Shown piece after piece: positions 24,774 to 34,400 of a stretch of DNA of 64,000 bases. This stretch comes from Mycobacterium cookii. GTDB taxonomy: Bacteria > Actinomycetota > Actinomycetes > Mycobacteriales > Mycobacteriaceae. Every line of letters starts with the position of its first letter. Positions within the stretch are counted from its first letter, which is position 1. Location: assembly GCF_010727945.1 (NCBI RefSeq), contig NZ_AP022569.1, forward strand, positions 4,402,001-4,466,000, in the 5' to 3' direction. Below the pieces are notes generated by a model. It worked only from the letters and a program-made list of their open reading frames with translations, ran no database searches and had not been told where the DNA came from. The position numbers and the translations under genes are program-made.

Positions 24774-25466
24774 TTAGAGCCCCGACACCCCGGCCAGCTG
24801 TCGCACCTCGACCGTAGAAGCGGGAATCATCGACGCCAGCTTCACGGCCTCGTCACGGTCGGCGGCCGTCAGCAGATAGAAGCCCGTCGCGATCTCCGCG
24901 CTTTCGGCGAACGGCCCGTCGGTGAGCAATGCCTGGCCGTCGCGGACCCGCACCGTCGTCGCCGTCGCGGGCTCGTGCAAGGCCGCACCCCCGACGATGT
25001 GATCGCCTGCCGCGGCGGCGAATTCACCATGCCGCTCCGCTTCGGCCTGCCATTCCGGTGTGCCCGGTGTATTAACCGATGACGGCGGCTCGAGAAGCAG
25101 CGCCAACCACTGCGCGTCCGAGCGCGACCACTCGGCGTCGAAGGTGTGGAAGATCGGCCGAAGCTCGATCGCGCCGTGCCGGGCGGCGGGGATGCCGCGG
25201 GCCAATTCGAGTGCATCGTCGAGGTTTTCGGCTTCGAACACGTAATAACCGCCGGCGACTTCGGCGCCCTCGGCGAACGGTCCGTCGGTGATGGTCGGCG
25301 CGTCCGGACCACCGCTGATCCGGGTCGATTCAGGCGTCAGCGCATCACCGGCGCGGATCGCCGAGCGCGCGCTGGCGTGAAAGCTCTGATAGGCCGCCAT
25401 CTCGGTGGCCTGCTCGTCGGGCGTGAGATCGCGATCCTGACGGATCAACAACGCGAGGTACTGCAT
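24774..25466 (-). CDS. Double-domain YCII/DGPF protein (230 aa)
   Basis: Two YCII-related domains fused in tandem. Each carries the DGPF signature: TDGPFAEGAEVAGGYYVFEA in the first and TDGPFAESAEIATGFYLLTA in the second, followed by a similar helix (DDALELARGIPAA / DEAVKLASMIPAS). GGAGGTGA at normal spacing fixes the ATG at 25466. DGPF proteins are the standard partners and targets of ECF42 sigma factors. Enzymatic role unknown. Confidence 0.9.
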   Translation of the reverse strand: MQYLALLIRQDRDLTPDEQATEMAAYQSFHASARSAIRAGDALTPESTRISGGPDAPTITDGPFAEGAEVAGGYYVFEAENLDDALELARGIPAARHGAIELRPIFHTFDAEWSRSDAQWLALLLEPPSSVNTPGTPEWQAEAERHGEFAAAAGDHIVGGAALHEPATATTVRVRDGQALLTDGPFAESAEIATGFYLLTAADRDEAVKLASMIPASTVEVRQLAGVSGL

Positions 25467-25561
25467 GTCGTCACCTCCGGTAGTGAGCAGAACCTTGTGT
25501 TCCACTCTCTACCTGTGCGACGAACGGCGCGCCCGCAATCCGACAGCGGCCAGAAAAAAAG

Positions 25562-26461
25562 TTACGCGACAGCGCCGGGTTTGAGATAGGTGACCAGGCT
25601 GCAGTCGATCGTCTCGTCGGCGAAGTGGGCCTCGCAGCCGCGCAGGTACCGCATGTACCGGTCGTAGTTCTCTTGGGAGGCGACCGCGATGGCCTCGTCC
25701 TTGTGGGCTTCCAGCGCGTCGCCCCAGATCCGCAGCGTCTTGACGTAGTGCGGCTGCAGCGACAGCGGTTCGGGAACGACGAAACCGGCCTTCTCGCCGT
25801 GCTCGACCATCATTTCGGTGCTGGGCAGCCGGCCACCGGGGAAGATCTCGGTGAGCATGAACTTGATGAACCGTGCGGTCTCGAAGGTGATCTTCTTGCC
25901 GCGCGCGTGCAGGTTGTACGGGTGGTAGGCCACGCTGCTCTGCACGGTCATCCGGCCGTCGTCGGGCATGATGTTGAACGTGTTCTTGAAGAACCGGTCG
26001 TAATTTTCGAAGCCGAAGTGCTCGAACGCCTCGATGGACACGATCCGGTCCACGGGCTCGCTGAAATCCTCCCAGCCACGCAGCAGCACCTGGCGCGAGC
26101 GATTGGTGTCGATGCTGTCCATCACCTTCGTGGTTCGGGCGTGCTGATTCTTGGACAGCGTCAGCCCGATGACGTTGACGTCGTACTTCTCGACCGCGCG
26201 GCGCATCGTGGTGCCCCAGCCGCAGCCGATGTCCAACAGCGTCATGCCGGGCTTCAGGTCCAGCTTGTCGAGGTTCAGGTCGATCTTGGCGATCTGGGCT
26301 TCTTCCAGAGTCATGTCGTCACGCTCGAAGTAGGCGCAGCTGTACATCCGCGTCGGGTCCTGGAACAGCCCGAAGAAGTCGTCGGAGAGGTCGTAGTGTG
26401 CCTGGATGTCCTCGGGGCGCGTACGCGTGTCCGTCGGTGAGACTGGATTGTCAGTCATCAT
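25562..26461 (-). CDS. mmaA4: Hydroxymycolate synthase-like methyltransferase MmaA4 (299 aa)
   Basis: SAM-dependent mycolic acid methyltransferase. The SAM loop [20 protein letters not shown] is followed by the family stretches [14 protein letters not shown] and [18 protein letters not shown]. Segments [14 protein letters not shown] and [13 protein letters not shown] match Mtb MmaA4 (Hma), which makes the hydroxyl precursor of keto- and methoxy-mycolates. Two adjacent ATGs (26461, 26458) are possible; AGGAAGGG lies about 10 nt upstream. The frame is open further, but that N-terminus is not family-like. Confidence 0.88.
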   Translation of the reverse strand: MMTDNPVSPTDTRTRPEDIQAHYDLSDDFFGLFQDPTRMYSCAYFERDDMTLEEAQIAKIDLNLDKLDLKPGMTLLDIGCGWGTTMRRAVEKYDVNVIGLTLSKNQHARTTKVMDSIDTNRSRQVLLRGWEDFSEPVDRIVSIEAFEHFGFENYDRFFKNTFNIMPDDGRMTVQSSVAYHPYNLHARGKKITFETARFIKFMLTEIFPGGRLPSTEMMVEHGEKAGFVVPEPLSLQPHYVKTLRIWGDALEAHKDEAIAVASQENYDRYMRYLRGCEAHFADETIDCSLVTYLKPGAVA

Positions 26462-26599
26462 CGTCTTGTTGCCCTTCCTACTGCTTTTGTTTCGCCTCAA
26501 CCGAGTTGGTGTTCGCCGACTGTGCACGTTATCGGGTTGTGCCAGGACAATACCCGTGATTGGCGATCATCGGACTGACCCTCAGCGGTCATTTGCAGG

Positions 26600-27463
26600 C
26601 TATTTCTCCAGGGTGAATTGATTGACGTCGCAGTACCCGACCCGGAACCCCTTGGCGCAGCCGGTCAGATAGTGCATGTAGCGGTCGTAGACCTCTTCGG
26701 ACTGGATCTTGATCGCTTCGTCCTTGTGTGCCTCGAGCGCGGCGGCCCAACAGTCCAGAGTCTTGGCGTAGTGCGGCTGCAGCGACTGCCTGCGCGTCAA
26801 CGTGAAGCCCCCCTTCGCCGAGCGCTCTTCCACCATCTCGATCGACGGCAGCCGGCCACCAGGGAAGATCTCGGTGACGATGAACTTCATGAACCGGGCC
26901 AGGTCAAACGTCAACGGCATGCCGCGCTCGGTCATCTGCGACGGCACCAGGGCGGTGATCGTGTGCAGCAGCATCACCCCGTCGTCGGGCAGTGCTTTGT
27001 TCGCCATCTTGAAGAAGTCGTCGTAGCGGTCGTGGCCGAAGTGCTCGAATGCACCGATCGACACGATCCGGTCGACCGGCTCGTCGAACTCCTCCCAGCC
27101 GGCCAGCCGGATTTCCTTGGTACGCGGGCTGTCCATCTCGTCCAGCGTCTTCTGCACATGGCCGGCCTGGTTCTTTGACAGCGTCAGGCCGATGACGTTG
27201 ACGTCGTACTTGTCCACCGCGCGGCGCATCGTGCTGCCCCAGCCGCAGCCGACGTCGAGCAACGTCATCCCGGGCTCCAGGCCGAGCTTGCCCAAGGCAA
27301 GGTCGACCTTGGCCTGCTGGGCCTCTTCGAGGGTCATGTCGTCGCGCTCGAAGTAGGCGCAGCTGTAGGTCTGGCTCGGGTCGAGGAAGAGTCGGAAGAA
27401 CTCGTCGGACAGGTCGTAGTGCGCCTGGACGTCTTCGAAATGCGGCCTGAGTTTTTGGGCCAT
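26600..27463 (-). CDS. Mycolic acid cyclopropane synthase/methyltransferase, MmaA2-like (287 aa)
   Basis: Second mycolate methyltransferase with the same SAM-binding motif ([20 protein letters not shown]). Its pattern ([57 protein letters not shown]) is closest to Mtb MmaA2, a distal or proximal cyclopropanator, and next to PcaA. The ATG at 27463 gives the same 287-residue length as Mtb MmaA2. It lies 138 bp upstream of the mmaA4-like gene on the same strand. Substrate position cannot be read from sequence. Confidence 0.87.
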   Translation of the reverse strand: MAQKLRPHFEDVQAHYDLSDEFFRLFLDPSQTYSCAYFERDDMTLEEAQQAKVDLALGKLGLEPGMTLLDVGCGWGSTMRRAVDKYDVNVIGLTLSKNQAGHVQKTLDEMDSPRTKEIRLAGWEEFDEPVDRIVSIGAFEHFGHDRYDDFFKMANKALPDDGVMLLHTITALVPSQMTERGMPLTFDLARFMKFIVTEIFPGGRLPSIEMVEERSAKGGFTLTRRQSLQPHYAKTLDCWAAALEAHKDEAIKIQSEEVYDRYMHYLTGCAKGFRVGYCDVNQFTLEK

Positions 27464-27585
27464 TGCGCTACGCGCCTTCCTAATTTTCGGTATCCACCCG
27501 ATCGCGGGAATGGCTACCCGCCCCCCGACAATGACTGCCATGTTAGTCGATCGGCCTGGTCAGGCCGAATCGGAAGGACCGCCGG

Positions 27586-28488
27586 TCAGGCCTGAGCGAA
27601 CGTCGCGGTCAGCTCGCCGGTGATCCGGTCCCACAGCTGTTCGGGCAGGTCATGGCCCATGCCGTCGATCAGCACCAGCCGGGCGCCGCGGATCAACCGG
27701 GCAACCATCCGGCCGCCGAACGGCCGCTGCAACTTGTCTGCCTTGCCGTGCAGGACGACGGTCGGCGCGGTGATCTGCCGGTCGTAACGGGCCAGGCTGC
27801 CGCTGGCCAGGATCGCGCCGAAATGCCGGGCGACGCCCCACGGGTAGTGGCAACGCTCGTAGCCTTCGATCGCCTCGGCGCGCAACCGGTGCTCGGGCGC
27901 GGGGTAGCGGGGGCTGCCGATGGTCCGCCAGACCCGCACCGAGTTGTCGGCGATCACCTCGACCGGTGCATCGGCCCGGGGACCGGTGAGTATCGCCAGC
28001 AGGGCCTTCGGCGCCGGCGGCGGCAGGAACGGCTGGTTGTTGCTGGAGAACACCACCGCCAGCGAACGGGTGCGCTGATTGAACCGCGCCGCGAAGATCT
28101 GGGCGATCATGCCGCCCATCGATGCGCCGACGATGTGCGCGCCGTCGATCTCGAGGTGGTCGAGTATCGCCGCGGCGTCGTCGGCCATGTCTTCCAGCCG
28201 GTAATCCGCGTCGCCGGGCAGTCCGATCCAGAACTTGACCATGTTCGGTATCACCGAGCCACCCGATTTGCGCCGTTCGGTCTTGCTGGACAGGCCGACG
28301 TCGCGGTTGTCGTAGCGGATCACCCGGTATCCGGCGTCGACGAGCTTCCCGCAGAACCCGTCGCGCCACAGCAGCAGCTGCGATCCGAGCCCCATGATCA
28401 GCAGCACCGCCGGGTGGTCGGGGTCGCCGATGTCTTCGTAGTAGATGTCCAAGTCGCCCGAACGGGCTGTGCCGGTGCGGATTTGCAT
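27586..28488 (-). CDS. lipG: Alpha/beta hydrolase LipG (300 aa)
   Basis: Serine hydrolase with nucleophile elbow GASMGG, an oxyanion stretch LLIMGLGSQ, and C-terminal GMGHDLPE carrying the catalytic His. Position next to the mmaA genes and overall sequence match Mtb LipG (Rv0646c). Starts 3 nt after the ABC1-kinase stop, so it is the last gene of a four-gene minus-strand operon. No signal peptide is seen. A close paralogue lies two genes upstream. Confidence 0.89.
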   Translation of the reverse strand: MQIRTGTARSGDLDIYYEDIGDPDHPAVLLIMGLGSQLLLWRDGFCGKLVDAGYRVIRYDNRDVGLSSKTERRKSGGSVIPNMVKFWIGLPGDADYRLEDMADDAAAILDHLEIDGAHIVGASMGGMIAQIFAARFNQRTRSLAVVFSSNNQPFLPPPAPKALLAILTGPRADAPVEVIADNSVRVWRTIGSPRYPAPEHRLRAEAIEGYERCHYPWGVARHFGAILASGSLARYDRQITAPTVVLHGKADKLQRPFGGRMVARLIRGARLVLIDGMGHDLPEQLWDRITGELTATFAQA

Positions 28489-28491
28489 GCG

Positions 28492-29838
28492 TCAGACCTC
28501 GATATCCGACTGGTGTTCGCGGCTGACCTCGACCATGAAGTTGGCGAAATATCCGGTCAGCTGCGGGTCGGACATTATCTGCCACCGCGGAGCCAGCAAC
28601 TTCATGTAGCGCTCCACATACAGGAACTGCTTGCCGATCAGCACCAGCTCGCGGGGCAGCTTGACGTCGTAGGCGTCGGCCAGCGCCGAGAGCTGCTTGC
28701 CGATGTCGGCGTATGACAGGTCGCCGAGCGTCTGCATGGTCAGCGGGGTGGCGAACTTCTCCAGGTCCTTGGCGGCCTCGGCCTCCGGCCGCATCTTGCC
28801 GACGGCGCCCATCATCACGACGACCTTGCCTGCGGTCGCGTGGTCCTTCTTGACCAGCAGCGCATACACCAGCTCGCGCAGCAGCCAGCGGGTACGCGGG
28901 TCGATGCGGCCCATGATGCCGAAGTCGAAGAACACGATGCGGCCCTTGTCGTCGACGTAGAGGTTGCCGGCGTGCAGGTCACCGTGGAACAGGCCGTGCC
29001 GCAGGCCGCCCTCGAACAAGCTGAACAGCAGGGCTTTGACCAGCTCGGTGCCGTCGAACCCGGCCTTGCGGATCTCGGCGACGTTGTCGATGCGGATGCC
29101 TTGCACCCGTTCCATGGTCAGCACCCGCTCGCTGGTGAAGTTCCAGTGCACCTGGGGCACCCGGATGTTCTTGCCCAGCGGCGACGCGTGCAGGTGCGAG
29201 ACCCAGGCGTCCATCGACTGCGCCTCGAGGCGGAAGTTCAGCTCCTCGGCCAGATTGTCGGCGAAGTCGGCGACGACGTTCTGCGCGGACAGCCGGCGGC
29301 CCAGCTTGGCCATCTCGACGGCCTGCGCGAACCGCTTGAGGATCTGCAGGTCGGCGGCCACCCGGCGGCGGATACCCGGCCGCTGGATCTTGACGACGAC
29401 GTCCTCGCCGGTCTTGAGGGTGGCGTAGTGCACCTGGGCGATGGATGCCGACGCGAACGGCTCCTCGTCGAAGCTGGCGAACAACTCCGACGGGTCGGCG
29501 CCGAGTTCCTCGGCGAACAGCTTGTGCACCTGGTCTTTGTTCGCGGGTGGAACCCGGTCGAGCAGGCTGCGGAATTCGCGGGACAGCTGTTCGCCGAAGG
29601 CGCCCGGGCTCGAGGCGATGATCTGGCCGAACTTGACGTAGGTCGGGCCCAGGTCGGCGAAGGTCTGCGGGAGCTGCTTGATGACCTTCTGCTGAAGTGG
29701 CCCCTTGCCGGGCAGCTTGGTCAGGACGCGGGCTGCAGTGCGAGTGAGCTGCCAACCCGTCACGCCGATGCGCGCCGCCTCGACCGGCAACGGCACCCGG
29801 TCAAGCCTGGCAACCTCGCGGTGGTTGTTGGTACTCAT
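28492..29838 (-). CDS. ABC1/UbiB-type atypical kinase, Rv0647c-like (448 aa)
   Basis: ABC1/ADCK/UbiB family. The KxGQ motif is seen as YVKFGQIIASSPGAFGEQL, the ATP-binding Lys in VVVKIQRPGIRRR, the catalytic-loop equivalent in FHGDLHAGNLYVDD and DFG in IVFFDFGIMG. Members support lipid-soluble quinone or other isoprenoid-lipid metabolism at the membrane. The ATG at 29838 (MSTNNHREV) is preferred over the upstream TTG at 29874. It is flanked by two lipG-type hydrolases. Confidence 0.88.
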   Translation of the reverse strand: MSTNNHREVARLDRVPLPVEAARIGVTGWQLTRTAARVLTKLPGKGPLQQKVIKQLPQTFADLGPTYVKFGQIIASSPGAFGEQLSREFRSLLDRVPPANKDQVHKLFAEELGADPSELFASFDEEPFASASIAQVHYATLKTGEDVVVKIQRPGIRRRVAADLQILKRFAQAVEMAKLGRRLSAQNVVADFADNLAEELNFRLEAQSMDAWVSHLHASPLGKNIRVPQVHWNFTSERVLTMERVQGIRIDNVAEIRKAGFDGTELVKALLFSLFEGGLRHGLFHGDLHAGNLYVDDKGRIVFFDFGIMGRIDPRTRWLLRELVYALLVKKDHATAGKVVVMMGAVGKMRPEAEAAKDLEKFATPLTMQTLGDLSYADIGKQLSALADAYDVKLPRELVLIGKQFLYVERYMKLLAPRWQIMSDPQLTGYFANFMVEVSREHQSDIEV

Positions 29839-29889
29839 TGGAGCAGTCTGCCAAATCGGTGGTGTCAAGCCCAATCGCTGTGAACCGGC

Positions 29890-30801
29890 TCACCGAAGGC
29901 CGACCCTGGCAAAGTTCTCGGTCAACGTCTCCAGGATCGGCCGCCACACCGGTTGGGGGAGGTCGTGGCCCATACCGTCGACCACGACGAAGCGGGCATC
30001 CGGGATGGCCGCGGCGACCGCCCGGCCGTTGCGGAGCCGCAGCATCGGATCGTGTGAGCCGTGCAGCACGACGGTCGGCGCGGTGATTGCCTTGCTGAAC
30101 TCCAGCAGGCTGCCGGTGCCCAGCACCGCGTCGAATTGGCGCAGCATGCCCGGGGGATAGCTGCAACGCTCGGCGAGCCGCTCGATGCGGCTGCGCAGCT
30201 CTGCTTCCGGTGGCAAGAAGTTCGGGCCGTTGAAGATCGCGACGTTGCGGACCTCGAAGGCCAGCTTCTCCTCGTCGGACGCGTCATCGCCGGGCGCGGT
30301 GAATGCCAGCCGGATCACCCGCCAGGCGGGAAGGCGGGAGAACGCCCGGCCGGTGCCTGACATCACCACCGCCAGCGAGGCGACCCGGTCCGGCTCGGTG
30401 GCGGCCAGGATCTGCGCGATCATCCCGCCCATCGAGGCGCCGACGACGTGGGCCCGATGGATCTCGAGGTGATCGAGCAGGGCGATGACGTCGGCCGTCA
30501 TGTCGACCAGCGTGTAGGGCACCGGGCTGCGCCGGCCCACGGCGTACCGCGCGACCCGCCGATAGACCGACCCCTGCGCGCGCTGGCCGTGCAGCTTGGC
30601 CGACAGCCCGGTGTCGCGGTGGTCGAACCGGATCACCCGGAAGCCCGCGTCGACGAGCCGTGCGCAGAAGCCGTCCGGCCACATCGGCAGCTGGGCGCCC
30701 AGGCCCATGATCAGCAGCACCGGCGGGTCATTCGGGTCGCCGAGGTCTTCGTAATAGAGCTCGATGTCGCCGTGCCGCGCCAGACCCCTACGAGTCAGCA
30801 C
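29890..30801 (-). CDS. Alpha/beta hydrolase, second LipG-like copy (303 aa)
   Basis: Paralogue of LipG with the same landmarks: LYYEDLGDPNDPPVLLIMGL, GASMGGMIAQI (nucleophile Ser) and VDGMGHDLPQPVW. It diverges in the lid region (residues 75-100 and 160-210). GTG start, overlapping the DinB gene by 14 nt. The two copies bracket the ABC1 kinase gene. Mtb has a single lipG here as far as I recall. Confidence 0.88.
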   Translation of the reverse strand: MLTRRGLARHGDIELYYEDLGDPNDPPVLLIMGLGAQLPMWPDGFCARLVDAGFRVIRFDHRDTGLSAKLHGQRAQGSVYRRVARYAVGRRSPVPYTLVDMTADVIALLDHLEIHRAHVVGASMGGMIAQILAATEPDRVASLAVVMSGTGRAFSRLPAWRVIRLAFTAPGDDASDEEKLAFEVRNVAIFNGPNFLPPEAELRSRIERLAERCSYPPGMLRQFDAVLGTGSLLEFSKAITAPTVVLHGSHDPMLRLRNGRAVAAAIPDARFVVVDGMGHDLPQPVWRPILETLTENFARVGLR

Positions 30802-31390
30802 TGGGCTTCCAAGGCTGCACCCAGCCCTCTATCGACCAGCCCTCCAGCCCGGCGAGCAGCTCGTACATGGTGGCGCCGTCGATGCTCTCCCGGATGATGT
30901 CGGCGTGGCCGGAGTGCCGGGTCAGCTCGTTGATCACGTGCAGGATGACCCATCGCACCGACCAATCCTTGATGCCCTTCGGGAACCACGGAATATCCTG
31001 CGGCACCGGCACTTTCGCATCGAGGTCGGCGGTCTCGACCAGTCGCAGCGACGCGGCGTTCTGGGTTTCGAACGCTGCCAGCAGGCCGGCCAGCGTCTCG
31101 TCGGGCCGCATCAGGTGCTGATCGCCGAATTCCTTGGCGACCTCCTCGAACGGCCGGGGATCTTTCGGCGGTGCCTCCGGTGCCGCCGCAACCCGTGCCA
31201 TCCAGGTGCGCTGCATGGCGGTGACGTGCTTGACCAGCCCACCGACCGACAACGCGCTGACCGTCGGCGCCAGGCGGGCCTGCTCGTCGGTCAGGCCGTA
31301 GGCCACCGCGAAGAACGCGCTCTGGTGATAGGACAGGTACTCGCGCAGCGCGCTGCGTTCGTCGGATACGGGCGAGGCGAGAGCGGGCAT
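30788..31390 (-). CDS. DinB/DUF664 family protein (200 aa)
   Basis: DinB-like four-helix protein of the DUF664/mycothiol-dependent class. Candidate metal-binding His residues lie in LVKHVTAMQRTWM and HVINELTRHSGHADIIRE. Members include mycothiol S-transferases and maleylpyruvate isomerases; the substrate is unknown. AGGAAGGA before the ATG at 31390 sets the start; the frame runs open upstream to 31654 but that part is the antisense of the mannosidase gene. Confidence 0.85.
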   Translation of the reverse strand: MPALASPVSDERSALREYLSYHQSAFFAVAYGLTDEQARLAPTVSALSVGGLVKHVTAMQRTWMARVAAAPEAPPKDPRPFEEVAKEFGDQHLMRPDETLAGLLAAFETQNAASLRLVETADLDAKVPVPQDIPWFPKGIKDWSVRWVILHVINELTRHSGHADIIRESIDGATMYELLAGLEGWSIEGWVQPWKPSADS

Positions 31391-31447
31391 CGGCGATCCT
31401 TCCTGTTGCTTAGGCGCAAGCCTGTCATCCGGCCGTAGGGTGCAGTA

Positions 31448-34400
31448 ATGCAGGTCATTTCGGCGGAGTCGACGGAGCTTTTCTCGGGCCCACCGGACGC
31501 GCCGCTGCAGCTGGTGCGGGTGACGGTCGACGGTGTCACCGAGTCTATGCCGGTGCGCGTCGAGGGCGACGGGCTGAGCGGATCGGCGGTGATCGCGGCC
31601 GGCGAGAACGTCATCGAGGTGCCGGTGAACGTGCAGGCGCCGGTGATCGGACAACGCCGCACTGCGCAGGCGAGTCTAAGAGATTCCGTCACGTCGTTCG
31701 TGTTCACCGTCGCCGAACCCGGCTGGACGATGTTCATGGTCAACCACTTTCACTACGATCCGGTGTGGTGGAACACCCAGGGTGCCTACACCAGCGTCTG
31801 GACCGAGAGCCCGCCCGGCCGGTGCCGGCAGACGCACGCCTTCGACCTCATCGGGATGCACCTCGAAAAAGCCCGCAATGAACCGGAATACAAGTTCGTG
31901 CTGGCCGAGGTCGACTACCTCAAGCCGTACTGGGACACCCATCCCGAGAACCGGGCCGATCTGCGGCGTTTGATCGCCGAAGGCCGCGTCGAGGTGATGG
32001 GCGGCACCTACAACGAACCCAGCACCAACCTGATCAGCCCCGAGACCACGATCCGAACGTTGGTGCATGGCTTCGGTTTTCAGCGCGACGTGCTGGGCGC
32101 CCACCCGGCGACGGCGTGGCAGCTCGACGTGTTCGGGCACGACCCGCAGTTTCCCGGCATGGCGGCCGACGCCGGGTTGACGTCGAGCGCATGGGCGCGC
32201 GGGCCGCACCACCAATGGGGTCCGGTGCACAACGAATGCGGCGTCGACGGCATGCAGTTCTCCAGCGAGTTCGAATGGGTCGCGCCGTCTGGCCGCGGCT
32301 TGCTCACCCACTACATGCCGGCGCATTACGCGGCGGGCTGGTGGATGGACGACTCGCCGTCGCTGGCCGACGCGGAGGACGCCGTCTACCGATTGTTCGC
32401 CGATTTGAAGAAAGTCGCGCTGACCCGCAACGTGCTGTTGCCGGTCGGCACCGACTACACGCCACCGAACCGGTGGATCACCTCGATCCACCGTGACTGG
32501 GCGTCGCGCTACACCTGGCCGCGCTTCGTCTGCGCGTTGCCGCGGGAGTTCTTCGCTGCCGTGCGTTCCGAATTGGACGGCCGCGGGCTGACGCCGTCGC
32601 CGCAGACCCGTGACATGAATCCGATCTACACCGGTTGCCACGTGTCCTATATCGACACCAAGCTGGCCAACCGGGCGGCCGAGCACACGCTGTTGGCCGC
32701 GGAGAAGTTCGCGGTGTTCGCCGCCCAGGCCGCCGGCGTCGACTATCCGTCGGCGGCGCTGGCCAGGGCGTGGGTTCAGCTGGTCTACGGCGCCCACCAC
32801 GACGCGATCACCGGCTCGGAGTCCGACCAGGTCTACCTGGACCTGCTGACGGGTTGGCGCGATGCGTGGGAACTGGGCCGAGGTGCGCGGGACAACTCGC
32901 TTGCCGTGTTGTCCCGCGCAGTCGATGCGGGTGAGTCGATGGTGGTGTGGAACCCTTTGACGCACAATCGGACTGACATGGTGACGGTGCACCTCGACAC
33001 GCCTGTCGAGGTCGGTGTGTGCGTCGTCGATGCTGACGGCGCCGCGCTGCCGACGGTCGTCGAGGACGACGGACACACGCTGACCTGGCTGGCCCGCGAC
33101 GTGCCGTCGTTGGGCTGGCGGGCCTACCAGCTGGGTCGGGGCAGCGCGCCCTTCAGCTGGAAGCCGTTGGCGGGCAACGAGATCGCCAACGAGCACTACC
33201 GGCTCACCGTCGACCCGTCGCGGGGCGGCGCAGTGTCGTCGCTGATTCACCATGGGCGACAGCTGATCGCAGGCGGCCGGGTCGGCAACGAGCTGGCCGC
33301 CTACCAGGAATACGCGGCCCACCCACGCGAGGGCGAAGGCCCGTGGCATCTGGTGCCTAACGGGATGGTGGTCAGCTCTTCGGACACCGAGGCCCGGGTC
33401 AGCGCCGAGTACAGCCCGGTCGGACACCGGATGGTCGTGCGCGGTCGCCTCGGGAACATGTTGCGCTACACCCAAACCCTGACGCTGTGGTACGGCATCG
33501 ACCGGGTGGACTGTCGCACCACGATCGACGACTTCGACGACGCCGACCAGTTACTCCGGCTGCGCTGGCCGTGTCCGGTGCCGGGCGCGATGCCGGTCAG
33601 CGAAGTCGGCGATGCGGTCATCGGCCGCGGTTTCGCGTTGCTGGGCAACGGTTCTGAATCGGTCGACTCCGCGGTGTACCCGTGGACGCTGGACAACCCG
33701 GCCTACGGCTGGTTCGGGCTGTCGTCGGCGCTGCGTGTCCGCAATGGCGACGGCGTGCGGGCGGTGTCGGTCGCCGAGGTGGTGGTGCCGGCCGAGACGG
33801 AGTCCGGCTCGTTGGCGCGTGACCTGATGGTGGCGTTGGCGCGGGCCGGCGTCACCGCGACCTGCAGCGGCGCCGACCGGCCGCGCTACGGCTACCTCGG
33901 CGTCGACTCCAACCTGCCGGACGCCCGCATCGTCGTCGGCGGCCCGAGTCAGAATGCGTTCACCAAAACTGTTCTGGCGAGGGCGCATCGGGACTACGCC
34001 GCCGAGGTCGACCGCCAACTGGCCCGTTCCGGCCGCGCCGCGGTGTGGGTGCCCGCGGCGGTGTCGTTGACCGAAGGCTGGGTGCCCGGCGCTGACCTGC
34101 GCGACCCGGCCGCGCTGCCGGTGCTGGTGATCGCGTCGGCCGACGACGCCGAACTCGGCGCCGCAGTGGCCTCGGTGGTCGCCGATTTGGCCGACGCGGA
34201 AATAACGATCGACCAGAAGGTGCCCTCCGGGATGCGGCACGGCGAGTCGCGGACCGTCGCGCTGTTGAACCGGGGGACACCGAGTTTCGCGGTCGACAGC
34301 GACGGCACCCTGCACACCGCGCTGATGCGCTCGTGCACCGGATGGCCGTCGCGGGCCTGGATCGACGACCCGCGGCGCACCGCGCCCGACGGCACCAGCT

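Noticed and set aside
29838..29874. A longer N-terminus for the ABC1 kinase from TTG 29874
   Set aside because: The added 12 residues (MGLTPPIWQTAP) have no support from a ribosome site or family sequence; ATG 29838 is simpler.
31391..31654. An extended N-terminus of the DinB protein
   Set aside because: The extra 88 residues are antisense to the mannosidase 5' end and are Arg/His-rich. AGGAAGGA before ATG 31390 marks the real start.
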